A stretch of 20,125 nt of DNA from CAYGKP01 sp964350605 (GTDB lineage: Bacteria; Bacteroidota; Bacteroidia; Cytophagales; JAAEPT01): positions 1 to 20,125 of the forward strand of contig CAYGKP010000019.1 in the NCBI GenBank assembly GCA_964350605.1, read 5' to 3'. Shown in pieces: positions 15,293 to 20,125 of this stretch (positions within the stretch are counted from its first letter, which is position 1; every line of letters begins with the position of its first letter). The notes under the pieces were generated by a model. That model was not told the origin of the DNA, did no database searches, and saw nothing but the letters and a program-made list of their open reading frames with translations. The position numbers and the translations under genes were made by a program.

Positions 15293-15721
15293 TTACGCGT
15301 GAGCGTGGTCGTTGCAGCGTCGGCAGTGCTTGCACAAGCGCGCATTCCAGATGTGCGAGACAGCCACAAGCGTACCGCCCAGGGCCATCACGTAGCGGCC
15401 ATAGGCCTCTTCGTGTAGAATGATCCCGACGAAAAGAACCAGGAAGCCGGCAATCGCCAGACGAATTGCGCCCCAGCGGTGGTGGTGTTTCAAGTACCCA
15501 TTGCGCAGCGAGAGCATTGCCACCGTCAAGCTCACGACCAAGAGGCTCAAATCGACCAGCAAGTGGCTTTCACCCGCCAAGCCTGACATGGGGAGCAAGG
15601 TAATCACCAGCGGCAACAAGGCGCAGTGGATGGCACAGAGCATCGAGGCAGAGGCACCGATCCAGTCCAGTCGGCTGGAGAGGTTGGCTTCGGTGGGTGT
15701 GCGGGTGAGGTTCAGGCTCAT
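15293..15721 (-). CDS. MerC domain-containing membrane protein
   Basis: A 142-aa small membrane protein with about four hydrophobic segments. The first segment carries C29 and C33 with H32 (MLCAIHCALLPL), the metal-binding pair of MerC-type proteins. The C-terminus is a Cys/His cluster: C130, C133, C136, H139 and H141 (LCKHCRRCNDHAHA). MerC proteins take up mercury in resistance operons. Homologues in Bacteroidota are common without other mer genes, and none are here, so the physiological metal is uncertain. ATG 15721 is chosen; an in-frame GTG at 15754 would add 11 residues. It lies 107 bases downstream of the Pr6Pr-type gene and ends in a shared bidirectional terminator. Confidence 0.82.
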   Translation of the reverse strand: MSLNLTRTPTEANLSSRLDWIGASASMLCAIHCALLPLVITLLPMSGLAGESHLLVDLSLLVVSLTVAMLSLRNGYLKHHHRWGAIRLAIAGFLVLFVGIILHEEAYGRYVMALGGTLVAVSHIWNARLCKHCRRCNDHAHA

Positions 15722-15828
15722 GGAGTTCGGTAAACACCAATTGGACGGTGCCACCTGGAGTCGTATAACTCTCAGTAAGCACCCAACGGGCCTGCAAAGT
15801 TCCGTGTTTCAGCCAAGAAATCCCAGCA

Positions 15829-16467
15829 TCAGAATTTACGGAGCCTTCCCAGCCCAATCACCACCGCGCCGATGGCAAGCAACCCCACCATCAGCCCCAA
15901 GACAAATAGAAGAGTCACCCCCCACCCTTGCAAACCGACATCGAGGAAAAAGTACGGGTAGCGCCCCACCAGTTCGCCGCGGATCAAAACGTAGATCAAG
16001 TAGCTGATCGGATAGATCAGTGTGGTAAACAGAAACGCCCAGCGAACCTGCTGCTTCGGGCACGCGAACCACCAATACAACAAGAAGCCCGGCGGCGCGA
16101 GGTAATGGACCACCACGTCGGATGCCTTGTGCCAGCTCTTGGGATCGGACAGCCCACTGAGCAGAATGTGATAGGCCAAGCCGACCAACAGCAAATTGAT
16201 CGCCAAGCTGGTGTGGGTTTTCACTTGGGCAAAGAAGCGGCCAAGCCTCGATCTCGGCACCAGAACAGGCAGCACCAAGGCTAGCATGACCCCGCCGTTG
16301 GTCAGGATGGTGAAGAACGCGAAGTAGTTCGAGAGGCCCGTGGCGACAGTACCCCCTTCGTCTTGGGCTGTCCAAATGGCTTGGAAGGCCTGTTGGATCA
16401 GTGCAAAAAGCAGGATCGCGGCAAAGACAAGACCCACGCGGCGCAGGGTGGCGGAGGGTTGAATCAT
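15829..16467 (-). CDS. Pr6Pr / FAR-17a-like six-helix membrane protein
   Basis: A 212-aa integral membrane protein with six predicted helices (about 10-30, 45-70, 87-105, 120-135, 143-163 and 180-205). Family-like landmarks are NYFAFFTILTNGG (47-59), a mid-protein VVHYLAPPGFLLYWW stretch, and GRYPYFFLDVGLQGWG near the last helix. It resembles bacterial Pr6Pr proteins, distantly related to eukaryotic androgen-induced AIG1/FAR-17a hydrolases. The conserved Asn, His and Asp positions are kept, but I cannot assign a substrate. ATG 16467 is the only sensible start. The gene probably forms its own unit, possibly read through into the MerC-like gene. Confidence 0.78.
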   Translation of the reverse strand: MIQPSATLRRVGLVFAAILLFALIQQAFQAIWTAQDEGGTVATGLSNYFAFFTILTNGGVMLALVLPVLVPRSRLGRFFAQVKTHTSLAINLLLVGLAYHILLSGLSDPKSWHKASDVVVHYLAPPGFLLYWWFACPKQQVRWAFLFTTLIYPISYLIYVLIRGELVGRYPYFFLDVGLQGWGVTLLFVLGLMVGLLAIGAVVIGLGRLRKF

Positions 16468-16536
16468 CGCAATTGTAGACTGGCGGTCATAAAGCTAGTA
16501 ACGAAAGTAGCGGCCAGGGGGATGCCTTGAATCCAA

Positions 16537-16562
16537 AAGCCCCCGCGGGGTGGCGGGGGCTT
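16537..16562 (-). terminator. Second terminator downstream of ssrA
   Basis: A 10-bp GC-rich stem AAGCCCCCGC / GCGGGGGCTT with a 6-base loop (16537-16562) is followed by a TTTT run on the minus strand. It lies between ssrA and the start of the Pr6Pr-type gene and would stop read-through. Confidence 0.8.
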
Positions 16563-16603
16563 CGTGTTGGTGCGCCGCATCGCTACGGTGCGGGGTGTCA
16601 TAT

Positions 16604-16622
16604 CAAAACACCCGAAGGGTGT
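16604..16622 (-). terminator. Terminator overlapping the ssrA 3' end
   Basis: On the minus strand ACACCC TTC GGGTGT is followed by TTTGATA. The first base of the stem is the tmRNA discriminator A, so the precursor 3' trailer folds right at the processing site. Confidence 0.7.
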
Positions 16623-16986
16623 GGAGCCGGAGGGAATCGAACCCTCGTCCAGAGGTGTAGGTGAATCGTGTGTACTACATGCTTAGTTGCTAGTTGGTTG
16701 TCGAGGAGTGGCAGGGAAGCAACGGCCCAACCACGTCCCGTAGCCGACTGGTCTTAGGCCCACGCGCACGGCAGCTTGTGGGCAGCAGTCTCATGGGTCG
16801 ATGCCCGTGATCCACCACGAAGAGACGGCGCGGTGGCGGACACATGCTAGTTAGATCTTATCTAAGCAGCAAGGGCGTAGTTAGACTCGCCAATTGATCG
16901 TTGAAAGCTTGGATTACGGGTCAAGCCTTCAAACCCCCGACATGCACACACGCCAGCTGCCACCCTGTCAAATCCAGGTCGGCCCC
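16622..16986 (-). ncRNA. ssrA: Transfer-messenger RNA (tmRNA)
   Basis: The 5' end GGGGCCGACCTGGATTTGACAG and 3' end GAGGGTTCGATTCCCTC-CGGCTCC-A form the tRNA-like half: the acceptor stem GGGGCCG pairs with CGGCTCC (one G-U), with a perfect T arm. Length is about 365 bases. The internal frame encodes the tag GESNYALAA followed by TAG, a Bacteroidota-type tag (others in the group read GENNYALAA or GETNYALAA, from memory). tmRNA rescues ribosomes stalled on broken mRNA and marks the product for proteolysis. CCA is not encoded: the genome reads ACA after the stem. Two hairpin terminators follow. Confidence 0.96.
16862..16891 (-). other. tmRNA proteolysis-tag reading frame (GESNYALAA)
   Basis: Resume codon GGC (16889-16891), then GAG TCT AAC TAC GCC CTT and two GCT, stop TAG (16862-16864). 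The YALAA end is the usual degron recognised by ClpXP-type proteases. The resume codon is inferred from the family pattern of a tag that begins with Gly. Confidence 0.88.
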
Positions 16987-17008
16987 AGTGCGTGAAGTTC
17001 ACAACGCA

Positions 17009-17039
17009 CAAAAGACCCGAGAAATTCCCGCTTGTGCAA
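17009..17039 (-). promoter_or_regulatory. Possible ssrA promoter
   Basis: On the minus strand a TTG (17037-17039, in TTTG) and GTCTTTTG (17009-17016) are 20 bases apart. The second element keeps the TTTG of the -7 consensus but not the leading TA. Transcription would begin about 20 bases before the mature tmRNA 5' end, which RNase P would create. Confidence 0.33.
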
Positions 17040-17231
17040 AGCGGAAAGAAAAGAAGCCCGGCCCGCCGACTTCCGGATAGGGGAAATTAGTACAATTGGG
17101 AACAAATCAATTTATACGTTGCGCCGAATGGCTATTTTGTTGGGTTTTTTTGGGATTTCGGCAACACTAGCGTTAATTCCCGTTCGCAAAGTTTATGAGC
17201 GAAGAATACAACGCCGGTGGAGGGGAAAGAT

Positions 17232-17474
17232 ATGCTCAGTGAGAAAGAAGAACGCCTGTATGTGCTTTGCGGGCGTCGGTTGCGAACCATGCGTTTGCGG
17301 GCGGGGTACCCCACGCAGGAGTTGTTCGCCCAGGCGGTGGGCATTCCGCGGGCGCAGTACGGGCGGTATGAAAACGGAACGAACTTGACGATGCGCTCGC
17401 TCTACCGCATCGTCGCGTTCCATCAGGTGACGTTGGCCGAGTTCTTTGCCGAAGGATTTGAGACACTACGGTAG
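17232..17474 (+). CDS. Small XRE-family helix-turn-helix regulator
   Basis: An 80-aa protein that is almost entirely a Cro/CI-type helix-turn-helix: LCGRRLRTMRLRAGYPTQEL (helices 1-2), FAQAVGIPRAQYGRYENG (helix 3 and the YENG turn typical of XRE proteins), then SLYRIVAFHQVTLAEFFAEG. ATG 17232 is chosen because a strong GGAGG (17219-17223) lies 8 bases upstream; an in-frame GTG at 17217 would overlap that site. Such a ribosome-binding site is uncommon in Bacteroidota. There is no partner toxin or phage gene next to it. It sits between ssrA (divergent) and the DUF481 gene, whose promoter lies partly within its 3' end. Confidence 0.88.
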   Translation: MLSEKEERLYVLCGRRLRTMRLRAGYPTQELFAQAVGIPRAQYGRYENGTNLTMRSLYRIVAFHQVTLAEFFAEGFETLR

Positions 17475-17489
17475 GCTGCGGTAACTTGG
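17458..17489 (+). promoter_or_regulatory. Promoter of the DUF481 gene
   Basis: TTG (17458-17460, in TTTG) and TAACTTGG (17482-17489) are separated by 21 bases. The -7 element carries TTGG where the consensus has TTTG. It ends six bases before the ATG, so the mRNA would have almost no leader. The -33 element is inside the XRE coding region. Confidence 0.5.
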
Positions 17490-17495
17490 CCACCG

Positions 17496-18281
17496 ATGCG
17501 TCGGTTCGCCTTACTTCTCTTTTGGTTGTTCCTATTGGGCTCTGCCCGGGGGCAAATTCTTAACATCGAAAAGTTTCGCTTGGAGGGCGATTCCACGGGC
17601 CTGATCGGGAACATGGGCTTTGGTTTTGCGATCGTCCACCAGATCAATGATGTAGTCTCGCTCAGCTCGCAGGCCAACAGTGCCTACCTAACCGAGCAGC
17701 ACAGTTACATGCTTCTTAGCACGCTGAGCTTCGTGAAAGTGAACGAAGAGCAGGGCGTAGTCAGCCAGGGATACATTCACGGACGGGTCAATTTTCATCG
17801 CAAGAAAACCGTGTCGCCTGAAGTGTTTGGGCAGATTCAGTATGACGTGGGCCGAGGCATGGATGCGCGGCGGGTGTTGGGTGGCGCACTGAGGGTAATC
17901 ATCATCCGGGCCGATTTCTTGACGATTGCCGGAAGCTCAGGGTTGATGTTTGAGAGCGAGGTGTGGCGCGATCAGGACGAGTTGGAAGATGGCTCCGACC
18001 TAGTGATAAAGAACAATTACTTGAAATCGTCCTGGAACCTAACGGCGCGGTGGCAGATTAGCCCGGTGGCCCAGTTTCGCTTCACGGGTTTCTATCAAGC
18101 ACGGCCCGAGTATTTCACCGAGCCGCGTTTGTCGATCGACGCCCAGCTGCTTTTCAAGTTCTCCGAACGCTTTGGGTTTGGGAACCAGTTTACCGGCACC
18201 TTCGATTCGCGCCCGGTGATCGAATCGGGGCGATCAGTCTACGAGTTCCGATCGAATTTCACCTGGACCTTCGGCAAGTAG
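17496..18281 (+). CDS. DUF481 domain-containing outer-membrane protein
   Basis: A 261-aa exported protein with a short signal peptide (hydrophobic 4-15, cut probably after ARG at 19). The mature part starts QILNIEKFRLEGDSTGLIGN, typical of Bacteroidota DUF481 proteins. It continues as a series of amphipathic beta strands (YMLLSTLSFVKV, GYIHGRVNFHRK, VFGQIQYDVG, SSWNLTARWQIS, AQFRFTGFYQAR, LLFKFSERFGFG, EFRSNFTWTFGK). The C-terminus FTWTFGK resembles a barrel-assembly signal with a Phe near the end. DUF481 proteins resemble E. coli YdiY; their role is unknown. The gene has its own promoter-like element and is followed 25 bases later by dnaX. Confidence 0.87.
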   Translation: MRRFALLLFWLFLLGSARGQILNIEKFRLEGDSTGLIGNMGFGFAIVHQINDVVSLSSQANSAYLTEQHSYMLLSTLSFVKVNEEQGVVSQGYIHGRVNFHRKKTVSPEVFGQIQYDVGRGMDARRVLGGALRVIIIRADFLTIAGSSGLMFESEVWRDQDELEDGSDLVIKNNYLKSSWNLTARWQISPVAQFRFTGFYQARPEYFTEPRLSIDAQLLFKFSERFGFGNQFTGTFDSRPVIESGRSVYEFRSNFTWTFGK

Positions 18282-18291
18282 GCATTTGTGG

Positions 18292-18299
18292 TAACTTGT
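18292..18299 (+). promoter_or_regulatory. Possible -7 element of dnaX
   Basis: TAACTTGT, seven bases before the dnaX ATG, is almost identical to the element in front of the DUF481 gene (GGTAACTTG in both). No TTG is found at the matching -33 position, so support is weak. Confidence 0.33.
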
Positions 18300-18306
18300 C
18301 CGGCCC

Positions 18307-19410
18307 ATGAGTGACTTTGTTGTTTCGGCACGAAAGTATCGCCCCAAGGGGTTCGAGGAGGTGGTGGGCCAATCCCACATCACCACGACCTTGGAGCACG
18401 CGATTTCGTCGGGCCATTTGGCCCAGGCGTTGCTCTTTTGTGGCCCACGTGGGGTAGGGAAAACCACCTGTGCACGCATCTTGGCCCGCGAGATCAATGG
18501 GTTCTCGCTGGAGGAAAACCCGGGGTTCAACATTTACGAGCTGGATGCGGCCTCAAACAACTCGGTCGACGACATCCGCGGGTTGGTCGAACAAGTGCGG
18601 GTTCCGCCCCAAGTCGGCAAATACAAGGTCTACATCATTGACGAGGTGCACATGCTCTCGAACGCGGCCTTCAATGCCTTTTTGAAGACCCTCGAGGAGC
18701 CGCCCGCTTACGCCATTTTCATCCTGGCGACCACCGAGAAGCAGAAGATCCTCCCCACGATCCTCTCGCGTTGCCAGATCTACGATTTCCACCGCATCCG
18801 CGTGGAGGACATTGCCGGGCATTTGGTGCAGATTGCCCAGCGCGAAGGCATCGAGGCGGAGGCCCAGGCCCTTCACCTGATCGCTCGGAAAGCCGATGGC
18901 GCGTTGCGCGACGCGCTATCGCTGTTCGACTTGATCTCGACCTTCTCGAAGGACCGCAGCATCCGCTACGCCAGCACGCTGGAGACGCTGCATATCCTTG
19001 ACAGCGACTACTACTTCCGCTTCGTGGACCAATTGGCGGCGGGTGATTCGGCATCGGCGTTGCTCCTGTTGGAAGAAGTGTTTTCCAAGGGCTTCGATGG
19101 GCTTCAGTTCCTCTCGGGCTTGGCCGATCATTACCGCCAGCTTCTGGTGGCCGCCGAACCGAAGACTGTCGAGCTCCTTGACGTACCGCCGGATACTCAG
19201 CAGCGTTACCTGGAACAATCGGCCACTTTGGGCCACGGCTACTTGCTGAATGCCCTGGCCTTGGCGACCGAGACGGAATTCAAATACCGCAACGCACCCT
19301 CGCCGCGGCTGCACGTGGAAATGGGCCTGCTGAAGCTCGCCCACTTGAACGAGGCCATCTCGCTGGCTACCGCTTCCCTTTCCGGCGTTCCCGCCGAAAA
19401 AAAAAAGTAG
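18307..19410 (+). CDS. dnaX: DNA polymerase III clamp-loader subunit, gamma form (and N-terminal part of tau)
   Basis: The AAA+ motor that loads the sliding clamp. The 367-aa frame has Walker A GPRGVGKT (46-53), Walker B DEVH (112-115), sensor 1 ATTE (141-144), the SRC motif with arginine finger R155, and sensor 2 GALRDALS (R201). The DnaX oligomerisation domain follows (about 215-355). The cysteine zinc module normally between Walker A and the ELDAASNNS motif is absent. The frame ends GAA AAA AAA AAG TAG within a run of ten A's (19397-19406). The heptamer A AAA AAG (19401-19407) is in the right phase for -1 slippage and is followed at once by the stop. Without slippage a 367-aa gamma is made; with it, tau (565 aa). 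Confidence 0.95.
   Translation: MSDFVVSARKYRPKGFEEVVGQSHITTTLEHAISSGHLAQALLFCGPRGVGKTTCARILAREINGFSLEENPGFNIYELDAASNNSVDDIRGLVEQVRVPPQVGKYKVYIIDEVHMLSNAAFNAFLKTLEEPPAYAIFILATTEKQKILPTILSRCQIYDFHRIRVEDIAGHLVQIAQREGIEAEAQALHLIARKADGALRDALSLFDLISTFSKDRSIRYASTLETLHILDSDYYFRFVDQLAAGDSASALLLLEEVFSKGFDGLQFLSGLADHYRQLLVAAEPKTVELLDVPPDTQQRYLEQSATLGHGYLLNALALATETEFKYRNAPSPRLHVEMGLLKLAHLNEAISLATASLSGVPAEKKK
19401..19407 (+). promoter_or_regulatory. Slippery site for -1 frameshifting in dnaX (A AAA AAG)
   Basis: Within ten consecutive A's, the zero-frame codons AAA AAG are preceded by A and followed by TAG, the same heptamer used by E. coli dnaX. A tract this long could also cause RNA polymerase slippage, as in Thermus dnaX. 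A 7-bp stem GTCGCCT / AGGCGGC (19424-19444, one G-U pair) lies 16 bases downstream, further than a typical stimulator. No upstream Shine-Dalgarno-like stimulator is seen. Confidence 0.8.
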
Positions 19411-20003
19411 CTACGCCCCCAGCGTCGCCTAAGACTGAGGCGGCCCCCGCGAGCGTCCCCGCGCCGAAACCCCAAGCCGCGCCCCGACCCGACCCGACCG
19501 CTGGTCTCTCGCCGAAAATGGCCGAGACGCTGGCCCGCAAGGAACAGGTCGAAAAGGTCGAGCGCACCCCCTCGCTAAAGCTCAGCGACCCGACAGAAGA
19601 AAAGCCGAAGGAAGCACCTTCTGGCCCCACAGGTCCGCCGCCCGATGCAGAGGCCTTGGCCGATGCCTGGAAAGCACTCCTGGCCCTGCCGAAAGTAGCC
19701 ACGAACCCCTCCCTGCTTTCGGTATTCAAGGAATCGAGTCGGCGCGTGGAAGGGTACGAGTTGCGCGTGGGCGTGCCCAGCCCCCACCTGGTGGACTACT
19801 TGCGGGGCCACAAGGAGGAGTTGCTTCAATTCCTGCGCGACCAACTGGACTGCCCGACTCTGGACATGACCATCGAAGTGGACCAGAAAGCCACCGACGG
19901 CCAACCCAAGCTGTACACCAACGCCGAGAAATTCCGTTACCTGTCCGAGAAATACCCCGCCCTGTTGGCCCTTAAGGACCGCTTGGGCCTCGACCTCGAC
20001 TAG
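19407..20003 (+). CDS. dnaX: DnaX tau-specific C-terminal extension, read after a -1 frameshift
   Basis: In the -1 frame the reading continues without a stop from the A tract for 198 codons. First comes a Pro/Ala-rich linker (VATPPASPKTEAAPASVPAP and on), then a charged stretch. A globular end (about from PDAEALADAWKALLALP) finishes with NAEKFRYLSEKYPALLALKDR and LGLDLD. This ending is the usual C-terminus of Bacteroidota DnaX, which shows that the two frames are one gene. The part should hold the tau contacts to the polymerase and helicase. It has no start signals of its own; an internal ATG at 19518 is not needed. A one-base undercount of the A run would also explain the split. Confidence 0.88.
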   Translation, partial: VATPPASPKTEAAPASVPAPKPQAAPRPDPTAGLSPKMAETLARKEQVEKVERTPSLKLSDPTEEKPKEAPSGPTGPPPDAEALADAWKALLALPKVATNPSLLSVFKESSRRVEGYELRVGVPSPHLVDYLRGHKEELLQFLRDQLDCPTLDMTIEVDQKATDGQPKLYTNAEKFRYLSEKYPALLALKDRLGLDLD

Positions 20004-20017
20004 TTCACCTACCACCG

Positions 20018-20125
20018 ATGAAACGCCTTCTCCCTCTCCTTCTGGTTTTCGCCGCCCTGCCCACTCTGCAAGGCCAGTCGATGCAAACCGCCACCGACAA
20101 AGGCGGGCGCAGCTACCAGTACGCC
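20018..20125 (+). CDS. Start of an exported protein, possibly an M16 (insulinase-like) peptidase
   Basis: Only 36 codons are visible. MKRLLPLLLVFAALPTLQGQ is a typical signal peptide, cut probably after LQG. The next residues, SMQTATDKGGRSYQYA, resemble the start of mature M16 metallopeptidases of Bacteroidota, in which a DxxGxxYxxV segment leads into the NGLKVYL strand. This match is short and from memory, so the family is a guess; an exported protein is certain enough. The gene starts 14 bases after the dnaX stop and is probably co-transcribed with it. Confidence 0.75.
   Translation, partial: MKRLLPLLLVFAALPTLQGQSMQTATDKGGRSYQYA

Noticed and set aside
15136..15369. Minus-strand frame ending GDEIRTRDPQLGKLMLYQLSYSRF.
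   Set aside because: This is the well-known false protein produced by translating the complement of a tRNA gene, here tRNA-Gly.
15293..15721. A mercury resistance operon.
   Set aside because: Only a MerC-like gene is present; no regulator, reductase or periplasmic binding protein is nearby.
15570..15857. A 95-codon minus-strand frame across the gap between the Pr6Pr-type and MerC-like genes.
   Set aside because: Its second half is the MerC gene in a wrong frame. The first half has no recognisable motif, and its start lies inside the upstream gene.
17032..17388. A 118-codon plus-strand frame rich in Cys and Arg.
   Set aside because: It overlaps the XRE gene in another frame and has no start signal or family resemblance.
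18307..20003. dnaX as a pseudogene broken by a frameshift.
   Set aside because: The break lies exactly on a slippery A tract and both halves are intact and family-like, so programmed slippage or a miscounted homopolymer is far more likely than decay.

Overview
The window reads as chromosomal core DNA from a GC-rich member of the Bacteroidota, most likely a Flavobacteriales-like lineage. Four things point there: the conserved block of IPExxxVDY-family gene, pyk, acpP, fabF and rnc; an ssrA (tmRNA) whose tag ends in YALAA; promoters of the TAnnTTTG / TTG type; and a DnaX without the zinc-binding cysteines, as I recall from flavobacterial DnaX. The high GC of most genes is unusual for that group. 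I see no phage, insertion sequence, integron or CRISPR array.

Layout. 1-720 (minus): the start of the division/cell-wall cluster, mraZ then rsmH, which runs off the left edge. A Bacteroidota promoter and three 10-bp MraZ-type operator repeats lie upstream. 795-1769 (minus): a long-chain polyprenyl diphosphate synthase. 1872-5594 (minus): an operon of IPExxxVDY gene, pyk, M42 aminopeptidase and a low-GC DNRLRE lipoprotein gene, ending in a strong terminator. 5685-8021 (plus): acpP, a perfect hairpin, fabF with its own promoter, then rnc.

8048-10481 (minus) encodes a two-component system: a membrane histidine kinase with a PilJ/NarX-like P-box, and a NarL-type regulator. Divergent from it, 10575-12029 (plus) holds a small lipoprotein, a SCO1/SenC copper chaperone and a lipoprotein cytochrome c. 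Together these look like a respiratory sensing and assembly module. tRNA-Thr(CGT) and tRNA-Gly(CCC) flank two exported proteins, one with MORN-like repeats and one DUF2490. 15293-16467 (minus) carries a MerC-like protein and a Pr6Pr-type membrane protein.

16622-16986 (minus) is ssrA with terminators. From 17232 (plus) come a small XRE regulator, a DUF481 outer-membrane protein, dnaX and the start of an exported protein, possibly an M16 peptidase. dnaX is split by a frameshift at a run of ten A's that contains A AAA AAG followed at once by TAG. This is the classic arrangement for making both gamma (367 aa) and tau (565 aa), and it is the most notable feature of the window. I did not find a convincing wholly new system. 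The best candidates for new biology are the sensor/SCO/cytochrome module, the MORN-like protein paired with DUF2490, and the low-GC lipoprotein.
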